Assembly: GCA_022393335.1 (NCBI GenBank)
Contig: JAJEKB010020411.1
Location: 242,452 to 306,451, forward strand
DNA: 64,000 nucleotides
From: Macrotrachela quadricornifera
Lineage: Eukaryota > Rotifera > Eurotatoria > Philodinida > Philodinidae
Direction of reading: 5' to 3'
Shown here: positions 35,049 to 45,769 of the stretch, one piece after another
Position numbering within the stretch: the stretch's first letter is position 1
Layout of the letters: each line of letters starts with the position of its first letter
Made by a program: the position numbers and the translations under genes
The notes under the pieces: model-generated
Told to the model about the DNA's origin: nothing
The model's database searches: none
Seen by the model: the letters and a program-made list of their open reading frames with translations, nothing else

Positions 35049-35184
35049 ATTCTAGGAATGCCTATATAAATTCACCGGTGAATTTCTAAATTCTTGAAAA
35101 CAAGATATTCTAAACATCAAAAATATCGATTTTGATTTTCTTATTAGAAAATCAACAGCGAATTCATATAGGCATTCCTAGAAT
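35049..35184. repeat. Palindromic mini-element
   Basis: Arms attctaggaatgcctatat at 35049 onward and the complementary atataggcattcctagaat ending at 35184 are perfect over about 24 bases, enclosing about 86 bases. Probably a tiny MITE. Confidence 0.7.
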
Positions 35185-36516
35185 TTGAATTCGATATACC
35201 AACTGGAATATATTCTAAAAACTAAAAAATCAAAATTGATTTTCCTTTTATCATGTAGTTTATTTTATTTTGTTTCATTCCACATCTATCTACCTATTTG
35301 TCTATCTATCTACCCAGGTCGAGCAATCCGACTATCGGATTCCGTAGGTAAAATACTTGTTACCATTAATCGTATATCCAAATAATCCTAAAACAAATAT
35401 AAAAAAATTATCTTCATAATAAAATATTTACTAAAATAATTGTATATGAAAATCATCCTAAAATAAAAAAAAAACAATTTTTTTTTACTTAATATTATAC
35501 TTACTTGTCCATCTATATATATATATAGACCTAAAATAAAAAAATAAAATTTTACATTGAACAACCGTTAGTATAAATGCAGCACTTTTCCATCACGACT
35601 GTTAAAATATAAATGCAATAAAATTTAAGATCAAAGTTTGAAAGAGTTGTACAATCTAAAATTTAATAAATAACTTTAACAAAAATCTAATGTTCTATGC
35701 AATTGATTTTTTGAGAAAACGATGACTCACTTGAAAACGTAAAAACAAACAGTACAATTTTTAAACAATTTTTGAGTTTGATATCAGTTTTAATACACTC
35801 GGTGAAGAAGATAATTAGCTGTAATTGTAATGAAATGAATGTAAAATTAATTGAGAAGTTTATTAATGAATTTAGGTAAGTGGCGATCGAAAATAATTGG
35901 CTATCCATGAATTATGTCATTGGTTATCGGCTTAGTCAGTCGTACGTGACCTTAGATAGAGGTCATTTCTGTGTAATATCTCTCTACTGCAATACGAACA
36001 CAAAGTATATTACGAAACTTCTTGAGATGCGAAACCTATAAGAGTTTACTACGAAACCATTTCTATCTCAAAAACTCACAGAAGTTTAACACGAAACCTT
36101 GTATATTACCAAACCTCGTAGAGGTTTCGGCAACGGGTACGATACCCTTCGGAATATAATAAAGCTCCACGAAACCTTATAGGTTTCGTCGGACGCCTTT
36201 TTTTTTTCAGTGTAGGCTAAAACAATTCATACACATGAAGTTTCATGTCTTATACAAGCTCAGTAACTACTAAAACGTTGACTAAAATAGGTTTTCATAT
36301 GAAATTGAATGTCCTCTATCATCTGGAAACATCAACAAATCATTTTAGAAAAAAAATATTTTTGACTCTGGAAAACCGGTTTTCTGGAAACCCTGGGTCT
36401 TGATCGATGCATTAGCCGTAATGACCATGATATTCGGATTCAGCATCGTGGATTGCATATGGTCAACTATGTTTCAATTGAAAAGGGATTTATAAGTTGG
36501 TGACCTTCCCTCGTTA

Positions 36517-37365
36517 GTCATACTCAAACAGTCATCATGCAATTATTAAAAGATTTTTTCGGTTGCTATCGAGCTGTGGTAGCTGACAATTTTTTTACGA
36601 GTATCGATCTTGCGAAACGATTGTTAGGAAATGATACCTACCTCATTGGAACGTTGAGAAGTAATCGTGTTGGATTCGGAAAAGCAGTTGTCCAGAAACA
36701 GCTCAAGAAAGGAGAGATTTATGGGCTATAGAATGGCGATAGTGTTAAGTTGACCAAATGGAAAGATAAAAGAGAAGTTTTGATGATATCTACCAAGCCG
36801 TCCCATACAACTGCTCTCGTGGACATCAGAAAAGCTACTCCATCTGGCGAGCGCATCATGAAGCCACAAGTGGTGCTCGACTACAATAAAGGAAGACAAG
36901 GTACGGATTTGTCGGATCAGCTATCTGCATACTACACATGTCTAAGACGATCTATAAAATGGTATGAAAAGGTGGCGTTTGAATTGATATTTGGAACAGC
37001 AGTAGTGAATAGCTATTTGATATATAAAGAAAACTACACAACAAACAACATAACCATTCTGTAGTTTCGTGAGAGTCTCGTGTGATCTTTACTCTTTGGT
37101 ATGCCTTTCGAAAATTTGAAATTTGGTCCGAGACAACAATCGATGGGTCATTTGAAGCGGAAACTAGCTGATCATAAGCTGGAAGAAAAGAAAGGATCTG
37201 ACCGTGATGTTCGAAGACGATATGTTGGTTGTTATGAAAAAAAATAGACAACATCAATCAAGAGAAGCGTGTCATTCGACAACAAAGAGAATGAAAAATT
37301 TCTGTTCTGATTGTAACAAATTTTTTTGTCTTGATTGTTTTAATGAGAAGCATCATGCTATGTAA
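36517..37365 (+). pseudogene. piggyBac-type transposase relic, N-terminally truncated
   Basis: Begins directly at the right end of the pogo element. Readable pieces: 'LKDFFGCYRAVVADNFFTS' (the DNFFTS catalytic Asp of piggyBac), 'TYLIGTLRSNRVGFGK', 'KWKDKREVLMISTK', 'DYNKGRQGTDLSDQL' (another catalytic Asp region), 'RRSIKWYEKVAFELIFGTAVVN', and a C-terminal zinc ribbon 'CSDCNKFFCLDCFNEKHH'. Breaks: in-frame TAG at 36729-36731, a stop after 'NNITIL' (37062-37064), further shifts before the ribbon. The N-terminal half is not on the other side of the pogo element, so it was lost before or during that insertion. Confidence 0.85.
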
Positions 37366-38142
37366 TAAATCATTTTGAAAATAGCGAAGGTACAAATCAG
37401 ATCATACACTACGTGCAACTTTCCGCCTAAGAATGAAAGAGAAAGAACTGTTTTTTCTATTCAGTTTCTTGCTAAAATATAGTGGGGTCCACCGGTGGAC
37501 TCCATCGCCTCGAATGTGTCAAACATGGTTATAAACTTCATATTCATACAATTTCGCTCTTAGATCAGAGTCTTTCAACACTTTCATCTTTATTAACTGT
37601 ATATTATCTTTTCTATTAACAAAAGCTTTTCAATAATATAAATATAACCATTTTACTTTTACCGAAGAGTTTTTCTATAGTTTTGACATTTTGTTGCGAG
37701 ATTTTTCGAAATTTTTTTCGAACAAACTAGGGTTACCTTTTGAGCCACTTTCTTCTGCTACTAACAATCTCTTTAATCTGACGATTACTTTTGAAAAGTA
37801 GATTTCTCCTATGATTTTTTTGCTGCGCTCTTCTTATACTCCCATTTTGGAACGATTTGTCTTTTACATTTCATACTCTATATAAACACCTTTTCTATAG
37901 TATAATCTTTGAAAGCACGTGTCCGATATTCTTATGGAGTAGAATACCTGCTACCTGTCAAGTTATGTCATGACAAAATATTATTTAAAAGATGCCACTT
38001 CAAATGCCAGAATGTTTCTGCTTACTTTTACACCGGTATATTAAGAAGAAAATTCATGTGTTCAAAATCGGGACAAAATCGACTATTTTGACGACTTTTT
38101 ACGATTTAATCGCGATATATCGAGTTTTTTTACTAGTTCCTA
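37366..38142. other. Intergenic, no gene recognised
   Basis: AT-rich. A perfect 14-base palindrome gtccaccggtggac lies at about 37487-37500. It may include the missing end of the piggyBac element but no terminal repeat is visible. Confidence 0.4.
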
Positions 38143-38409
38143 CACTGAAAAAAAAGGTGCTTCTCGAAACCCTTTTTAGGTTTCGTGCGAACAAGGTTTC
38201 GTACGACATTATTTTTTCTTATCCTTAAAAAATGGTTTCGAAATCGAAGTTTCATACGAGATTCTACACCATCCCATCCCATCCCATGATGCGGCTCCTC
38301 TCAATATTTGCGATTATCACCCTATGTCTAACCCCTTATATCTACGTCTTAACCCTTAAAACTACATCTAACTCCTTACATCTATACCTTAGTCCTTAAA
38401 ACTATATCT

Positions 38410-39165
38410 GGGACTGGCCAGTCTGGTCGGAGACCCCAGTTTCATTTCTATTGTACAACCGCTATTTATTATTAGAAACATATGATTTTTTTATCAGTTA
38501 TCGTATTAATAAAGAGCTATCGATCTACTAATATTTTGGTTATATATATGTTATTCGAAACAGAAATCAAACAGCTTATATGATCTTCTTCTGTAATCTA
38601 TTTTAACCATATTTACTCATTGTGATTCATGCTATTCGCACAAAACAATTAGAGATACACATGATAGACGTTTATAACGAATGACTGAATACGATCTGTT
38701 GCCAATGTATCATACTCTATTATTACGAATAGGATATTTACTCAACTTCAGATTAAATAAAGCAACAACCACATGTGAAATTTTAGTAATCTTTTCAAGA
38801 TCATCGTGTGGTCCTTTGTAAATGCTTCCAAAAATAGCTTAACTTTTAACTCGTCGATTCATACTTTCAATAGCTGCTCTTGCACTGGAAATATATCGAT
38901 TAAAATCCTTTTCTTCATCTGCTAGTTCACCACCTCGAGGTTTCTTTTTTAGAGTAATAACATATTGTTCACCGAGGTAGGCCTTATCACCGATAATTTG
39001 AAAATTTTCTTCTGTTTCAAATAACACATATATAACCGAAATATTAGTAGATCGATAGCTCGTTATTAGTACGATAACTGGTACAAAAATCATATGTTTC
39101 TAATGATAAATAGCAGTTGTACAATAGAAATGAAACTGGGGCCTCCGGCCAGACTGGCCAGTCCC
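38410..39165 (-). mobile_element. DDE_4-type DNA transposon relic with 4-base target duplication
   Basis: 756 bases with inverted ends gggactggccagtctgg of about 65 bases, matching over 'ccccagtttcatttctattg' and beyond. Flanked by ATCT at 38406-38409 and 39166-39169. Because it sits in a minisatellite whose other units read 'actacatctaactcc', the uninterrupted site can be inferred and the 4-base duplication is real. It carries the 3' part of a transposase gene. Confidence 0.85.
38710..39093 (-). pseudogene. Transposase fragment, DDE_4 (Harbinger/IS5-like) family
   Basis: The readable protein has 'IIGDKAYLGEQYV' (GDKAY, the second catalytic Asp), 'KKPRGGELADEEKDFNRYIS' and 'SSARAAIESMNRRVKS' (the Arg...Glu helix of the DDE_4 family). 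A TAA then interrupts, and the frame continues as 'AIFGSIYKGPHDDLEKI...VVVALFNLKL' to a stop at 38710-38712. The N-terminal DNA-binding part and the first Asp are missing, lost by internal deletion. Confidence 0.8.
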
Positions 39166-40271
39166 ATCTAACTCCTTATTTTTATGCCTTTACCCCTCGA
39201 ACTATATCTGACCTCTTATTTCTATTCTTATTCCTTTATATTAATGTCTAATCGTGGATTCCTATATGGGAACTCTGATATCTAGATAAAAGCTCTTATA
39301 TTTATACCAGACTCCTTGTATCTACATCTAAGCAGTTATACTTGAACCGAATCTCATTGAATCATGACCTTCCATTTTAAACTGTGTCTAAATCATTTTA
39401 TTTAATTTTTAACATGTATATTTTTGTCTCACTACTGATACCTATTGCTAAATTCGCATATCTTCCTAAGCCTTGAATAGGTATTCTTGCACACTTAATC
39501 CTATATGTATCCGTTAAATCTATCTTTATATTCCGATATCTATACTTGTGCCTGTATGTGTACTCACATTGTCTACGTTTTATGGAAAAAGAGGGAATGT
39601 TGTCTATTTCTGAAGTAACACGACCTCGAGCAAGGGAACGTGTTACGAAAATTTTTATTTCTGAAATACAATTTCTTTGCTGAATAATCATTTCATCACA
39701 TGGCAAGAGCCATTCCTTAAGATCATCAAGTACTTTAAAATAAGAGACATCACGAAAACCACAATAAAATTCATAAATGTAATGGTGATTCGTGCAACAG
39801 ATGCATAGAAAGGCGTTGAGGAAGCAGATTCTGTATTTCGACACAAAAATGTTCATGATCATTATTGCATTATGGTAGACTTCTACTTTTTCCAAGAAGA
39901 GGCTACGCATTGAAATTTATGAGTTGAAAAAATAGTAATAACGTGTCTAAAGTTGACTGCAAAGTGAATGATAAACATTAATCGACGGAAGAAATCAGAT
40001 TGGTTGGCTCTCTGATTAGTGGGTATCTGTCTCTATTAAAGATGAACAAGAAAATGAAACAGTCTGGTACGAAACCTTTTGATCAAGATATCCTTCAGAA
40101 GTTTCCTACGAAACGTTTTTGATTCGAAAATTTCGGGAGGTTTTTTTATAAGAAACCTATTCACTTACGAAACTTTAAAGAGATTTCGAGCTCTAGTGCG
40201 ATACCTGATAGTATATAGTAAAGTTCCACGAAACTACAAGGGTTTCGAGAGACGCCTAATGTTTTTCAGTG

Positions 40272-41847
40272 TACACCTTTGTTGAATAAGTAGGTATCAG
40301 TATCTTTTCTTCCATTGATTAAAACTTCTCAACCAGTGAAAAATTACAATGAAATTTCAACGCTATATCATACAACATCTATTACTAAATCCGCTGCAGC
40401 CTGATAAGTTGTTCAGAATTGCTATTTCCTTCTTCTCCTAGTCAAAACATAGTGAATTAAGTAAGTCACTAACTTGCTCGCAACTTTATATTAATGTAAC
40501 AGAAATTATCGATTAATCGTCCAAGCCTTGTGGATTTTGAGGACACGGGATTAGACCAGTGTTTTAATAAAGAAACTGCATTTTACGTATGCTTATGTCA
40601 CATTCTAAAGTATCCTTTGAGAAATACTCACCTGCACGCAATATTTTCGTTTGTACTCCAAATGATAAACGTGGTTTTTATACCTTGCGTAGAACAATTA
40701 TTGATGAATATGAAAGGGACACGTATTTTGATTCGTGACATCATTATTATTCTCTCTCTTTTTTTTCATTATGACTCATTTTACATACATGAAAATATAA
40801 TACATACACTTCAGTCTATTTCATGTTTTGAAGACACAGCACGTGTTGTTACTCATTAGTTTAGTAAAAAAAACGTTGGCTTCAGCAAAACTTGTCACAC
40901 AAATTGTCGCACAGCGAGCACTTTTCAAGAACGTAAAACTTGTTCTGGGGATTTGGAGAGGATCGAATCGCTCTAAACCAGCTTTCCTCGTGGTACTTTT
41001 CCGCACAGACTGATATGTGGCTTTTTATAGTACGAACGACTCGGTTTTTGTGAGATATTTTTTACCAGCATGCTCAGTAACAAAACTTCGGGAAAATGAC
41101 GATCCCCACTACATAGATGTTAAATTGTTATTTTGCTTACATCTTTGTGAATACAAGGAAAGNNNNNNNNNNGATGTTAAATTGTTATTTTGCTTACATC
41201 TTTGTGAATACAAGGAAAGCGATCTTCATCACTTTCTTTTTCTATTTGTTTCTCCCATAATAAAATTTAACTCTCTCTCGAGGCTTTTTCTCGAGAAGAA
41301 CGATTATTTCATCCATTCAGTCGTTCCCCAGATGTCTACCTGTGACTTTGCTCTTATTTTTTGAAAAAGACACAGAAGTGGTGAAGATTCTTTTTCTTTT
41401 TCTATTTCTATTGGTGTTTGGTAAGTATTTGGTCGTTGTTTCAATAAGATTGCCATGAAAAAAGAAGCTGCTTTCCTTGTAACGGAAACGACTGAGTACT
41501 ATATAGTTTTTTTATCGGATCTGAAAGTAAATATCCGTGATTAGTGTCTTAATTTTGTATTCTTTTATGTCCTGGATTCTATAGAATAAAGTTGACTGAG
41601 TATAGCAGACCAGTTTGATATTAACTTGAAATAAACCGTCATAGGCAAAGATGTTTCTTATTGCGGCATGTTTGGAATACTTTGCTCCAGAACCGCGTCT
41701 TAGATGATTTTTAAGCAGTTTTATGTAGAAAGCTTGGTGAAACTGAGAAATACGATGGATTTCGATTCGCTGAAAGATTTGAACGTTAATTCACCATCTT
41801 ATGAGTGAAAGAGTTTTTAAACTTTCTTGCGAAATAGTAATTCCGAT
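40272..41847. other. Intergenic with a 10-N gap
   Basis: No gene recognised; frames at 40530-40859 and 40828-41013 have no domain. A 47-base sequence is repeated on both sides of the gap (41116-41162 and 41173-41219), which looks like an unmerged scaffold overlap. Confidence 0.5.
41163..41172. other. Assembly gap (10 N)
   Basis: Flanked by exact 47-base copies of the same sequence, so the gap is probably artificial and the two flanks should overlap. Confidence 0.95.
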
Positions 41848-43023
41848 TAGTGGCGTAACCAGAAAAATGTCAGTGGGCAGGCTCAGCCGCCTTCGTCGCC
41901 AAATTTTTGTTAACTGTATTTAGCATGAGACAGATTTGAAATGACATCCCTGTCAATACTGTCGAGTTAATTTGGTGCATTGACGAAGCAGGCAGTGCTT
42001 TTACTGATTTTATCCCTGGTCATTTATATTCGACCGATTCTGGCCGCTTGGGTTTCTTTTCCGACGAATTTCTTGCCGCTGGACTCCGGCTGGAATCCAG
42101 TGGCAAGGATTTCGTCGGAATCTGCGAGATTCGACCGGAACCGACTCAGATTTGAACGGATCCAGCCATCGGAATGAACGATTCGGGTAATTGTTTTGTA
42201 GACTTGTCATTAATGGCCGTCAATAGACTAGCTAGTTCTGGTGTAGGAGAAGATAAAACATCATCACAGATGATTTTTTGAAAACGCTGACGATTGCTCC
42301 ATGTTGATTGATGATGTACATTCCACCTTTTTATCGAAGCAAAAGCTAAAAGCGGCTCACTCAAAGATTCTTCGTCTCGGATCTTTACTTTCACCTCCCA
42401 TTCAAAAGAAATCTCAAAGATTTTGCTTTGATATTCTTCTTTTTTTTTGATAGAAGCTTTGCTAATCGATTTAGTACGGTATAGTACAAAAAGTTCAACA
42501 GTAAATAATTTCGAAAAAATTAACTTAAAAGAGAATAAAACCCGTAAAAATGAAATTTCGAAAAGCTTTTATTAAGAAAAATGCTCGAGACAATGCCCAT
42601 GAGAGTGAAGGTAAGGCGGGAGGAGTAGAATAGTTGAGGATAAGGCCTAGGTGTGTGAGTCTTGCTGACATTCGAAAATTGTAATTTTCCTAGTCTCCAG
42701 ATTCATTTTTTGAAGACTTTTTTCGAGATTTATCACTTTGAAATCCTACTTTTAGTTTTGTTTCTCGAGCTTTTACAGCAATTGTTCAATGGTGAAATGA
42801 TAATCTATTCATCATGTCACGTTTCGTATGTCGTTCCGTTCTGTACTCCAAGTTAGTTGCATATCACACGCTAGAGATCACACTACTTGACGCAACAGGA
42901 GAAAAATGTGTATAATCACATCTTCCGTTCTACTTAGATCAGTCAGTCAAGTCTGAGAAAAGAAACTCCAAAATCCTGTGAAGGAGCTCAGCCTATCCTT
43001 GTCTCCCTTTGGTTACGCCACTA
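41848..43023. mobile_element. hAT-type non-autonomous element, 8-base target duplication
   Basis: 1176 bases. The ends TAGTGGCGTAACC / GGTTACGCCACTA are inverted repeats. The flanks attccgat at 41840-41847 and 43024-43031 are identical, the 8-base duplication diagnostic of hAT transposons. A short minus frame (42146-42394) has no recognisable transposase motif. A 62-base palindrome lies at 42061-42122. Confidence 0.92.
42061..42122. repeat. 62-base near-perfect palindrome
   Basis: ttccgacgaatttcttgccg on the left pairs with the right arm ending ggatttcgtcggaa. The arms are about 28 bases with two or three mismatches and a very short loop. It is GC-richer than its surroundings and may be a separate tiny insertion. 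Confidence 0.8.
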
Positions 43024-43259
43024 ATTCCGATTTTGGACCTTTTATTTGTGAGATAAATGTGATAATTTTATTATATATATCTTTCTTTTCGACTTCTCTC
43101 ATTATCACAAACATACATCAAATCCCTTCTCACCCAAAAACCAAACCATGCCATCTCATATACATCCATATATGAAGCGCATATCACAAAATAGAGGCAT
43201 AAGTGAATGCATGACATACTTGATAAGAAATATGCACAATGATGAAAGAATCCCAGAAG

Positions 43260-43593
43260 TAGAGTCCGGCGGGACTGTCCCGATCCCTAAATTTTTCCCG
43301 AACCCGATCCCGATCCCGTTCCCGACGGGATCCAAATCCCGAAATTCTCCCGATTTTACGGGATCGGGGCGGGATCGGGACGGGTATCCCTGTTAAAAAC
43401 GGGATCGGGACTACGAATCTCGAGAAGATACTTGAATCAGATTTTTAGTTTGAATGATTTGTATTCACAGAAAATGGTAACGCCATTGAAAATCCCGAAA
43501 AAATATTTTGTCGGGACCGGGATCGGGACGGGTTTCTGTTAAATCAGATGCGGTCGGGATCGGGATGAAAAAACCCGATCCCGCCGGACTCTA
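43260..43593. mobile_element. GC-rich hAT-type MITE, 8-base target duplication
   Basis: 334 bases. The ends TAGAGTCCGGCGGGA / TCCCGCCGGACTCTA are flanked by perfect copies of cccagaag (43252-43259 and 43594-43601). The interior is repeated 'cccgatcccgat' on one side and 'gggatcgggac' on the other, so the whole element folds on itself. Its composition is strikingly GC-rich for this window. Confidence 0.93.
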
Positions 43594-44096
43594 CCCAGAA
43601 GGGAAGAGGCACGAGCGAACCGGGAAACAGAATGAGTTGAGATGCATCATGGCTAACAGTCAGAACAACAAAATTGAAACAAAAACCTGATAGAATTCAT
43701 CTGAGTCTCTTTCATAAATGTATTGGCGCCTGAAAATGATCTTGAACTTCGTTTGAGTATATATTTCACACGGAACTTGTACGTATTAATTCCTTTTTTC
43801 TGGTTAAGCAGAACTCATGTTAGCTTACGGTATTGATTCAGAGAGGAATTTAACTTATACAAAATAACAATACACTACACATCTGTATAATAATTAGATT
43901 TTGAAACACACAGTGGATATTTGCGTTAGGACCTTGCAAAATCGATTTTGAGTAAGAAAGTTGAATTTCACATCTTTTTCGTTCACATGAAAACTAAAAA
44001 ATTGAAAAATAAAGAGTATGAGTGAGAGAAAGTCTGACGAGGCTAAAATTAAATTTCCATAAATTTGTCTGAAGATATATTACTTTCCAGTCATTT
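43594..44096. other. Intergenic, no gene recognised
   Basis: Includes the right hAT duplication (43594-43601), then AT-rich sequence without recognisable coding content. Confidence 0.4.
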
Positions 44097-44450
44097 TGAA
44101 CACTTCTGATTTGATCTTCAGTTAGGATGCTCGCTACCAACCTCTTCTTTATTCAGAAAAATACACACTATATATATATCAATGACACGGGGAAGAAAGC
44201 ATGCTATAACATATATCAGGAAAAATCCGAAGGAGATAACAAGAACAAAAGATGATGATCAGAAAAGTGATGGAATAAACCCACACACCGTGAAGAAAAT
44301 GAAAAAGAAAAAAAAGAATGATAGGAAGAATCCATGATCATAGAGAAGAGAGAGAGATCGAAAGCCTATGTGCGGTTCGAGTCATCTATATATGATGACA
44401 GAACGAAGAAAAGATGGAAAAAAAAAGAAAGAATGTCTCATATCCTAACA
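44097..44450 (-). mobile_element. Candidate solo LTR
   Basis: The minus strand reads TGTTAGGATATG ... AGAAGTGTTCA (TG...CA). It has a TATATATATA stretch (44170-44179) followed shortly by AATAAA (44148-44153), the same compressed TATA/polyA order as 6874-7158. The body is pyrimidine-rich on the minus strand. No flanking 5-base repeat or internal retroelement genes found. Confidence 0.5.
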
Positions 44451-45769
44451 TCTTCAAAAATACTCTTGTAAACCTAGTTATTATGGCATGTTTTAAGTGA
44501 TATATTGATCTCTGTAGTAATTAGACACAGATAAGAAAAAACGAATTTTGTCTTTTTCGGATTATTCAGTCTCTTATCCTCGATGATTAGTTAAACATTC
44601 CAATTTTTTATAGTTAAACGGAGCATCATTATCGACAACTACTCTCGTACTTTCGATTTACGCGAATAATCAGGCAAAGAGATTCAACATTCAAAATTCG
44701 AATTATTAATTAGAGGATGTTTTCCCAGACATTTTTTTTCAAAAATAGCAAACATACTTTTCAAGATGAATAAAGTAGATTTCTTATTGCTTATTTAAAT
44801 ATGAAATTAAAAGGTTCCGCGCTTGAAATCAGGCCTCAAAACGGGTGACTCAGCCCAACGGAAGTTTTCTTGAGGGTCTGACGTGCCTACATTGTGATTG
44901 AGCCGCCCGGCTCGAACTTTATTCCTTTTTTTAAACGAGACTTTTCATATAAGAAAAAAGAATACAATCTGATTTTGATTGATTTTTTAGTAAGAGCGGA
45001 TTGAGTTGCACTGTTATCATTTGTTTAAAATAGTGTATTTGATTTTCAACTTAATACTATTAATCAAAATCATTTTTGGCTCATTCTAAAATTGAGAATT
45101 TACTCTTGACCAGTGTAGTCTGAGAAGTGGACTTACGTCACTTATTGCAAATATAAAAATCTACCATTTTGATATCATTTCTATGATGTCAAACATGCAA
45201 ATAAGATAAATTAAGATAGAATATTACTTGAAAAATGAAAATAAATAGTATTTGTGATGTCTGAAAAAGGTTTGATAGTACAAGAGTCGATAGTGATGAC
45301 TGTGACACGTGTTTCTCTCGAGTTTTGAGTTAGAAACTTAAGTTTTGATAATGAAAATTACTGAAATTGTCGTTAAGTTCCAACACGCAGAAGTCTTTTT
45401 TGCAGAAAAAATGTATTTATAATAAAATCGAGCGGGATCAGCGAGCATCATCAATACTTGATCCGGCGTGGGCCGATTGAAGTCATCAAAACTGGCCCAA
45501 TTTCGAGACCTGCTTGAGACGTATGGTAGAAAAAACACATTTATCTTCTAGATATTTAAATTTATCTTTTAACACACTAACGAAGAATGTTTTTAAAATC
45601 TCGACATTTCTTTCATTGACATAAAGTCACTTGTGTGCAGATTTCTGAATTTCTAAAAGTAACTTGGAGGGGAAAGTAAGATCAGTTTTTCTACATTCGA
45701 TAACGATTTAATTTAATTTTAACATATTTAACACAGAATAAAGTCAATCATCTTTGAGATAAACGAGTC
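44451..45769. other. Intergenic and 5' flank of the first membrane-protein gene
   Basis: No gene recognised. 44810-44930 is locally GC-richer (aacgggtgactcagcccaac). The rest is AT-rich. Confidence 0.4.

Larger units (their letters stand above)
33874..36212. mobile_element. TA-flanked non-autonomous element inside the pogo right terminal repeat
   Basis: 2339 bases. The ends CACTGAAAAAAAAAAGG / complement are flanked by TA (33872-33873 and 36213-36214). The left pogo repeat contains the uninterrupted site, so the insertion and its TA duplication are directly visible. Terminal regions hold repeated 'ggtttcgta' motifs. The interior holds a tandem array (34390-35005) and a palindrome (35049-35184). 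No transposase is recognisable. Confidence 0.85.
26440..36514 (-). mobile_element. pogo-type (Tc1/mariner superfamily) DNA transposon, about 10 kb with nested insertions
   Basis: Terminal inverted repeats of about 330 bases, 26440-26775 and 36514-36215 (continuing to about 33845 beyond an inserted element). The ends read ACGAGGGAAGGTCACC with flanking TA at 26438-26439 and 36515-36516. The only original gene is the minus-strand transposase at 33460-27266. Removing three insertions (28477-29351, 29625-33372, 33874-36212, each with one copy of its target duplication) leaves an element of about 3.1 kb, a normal size for an autonomous pogo-like transposon. Confidence 0.88.
38143..40271. mobile_element. 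Second TA-flanked CACTGAAAAA element
   Basis: 2129 bases with TA at 38141-38142 and 40272-40273. The left end is CACTGAAAAAAAAGGTGC; the right end is the complement of CACTGAAAAACATTAGGC. Both ends carry 'ctcgaaaccctt' and 'ggtttcgt' motifs as in 33874-36212. The interior is a minisatellite (38262-38409 and 39166-39420, 'aaaactacatctaactcctt' units) interrupted by a DDE_4-type element. No own transposase recognised. Confidence 0.8.

Noticed and set aside
44365..44390. Sequence ggttcgagtc resembling a tRNA T-loop box
   Set aside because: No acceptor or anticodon stems fit around it, and it lies inside the LTR-like segment.
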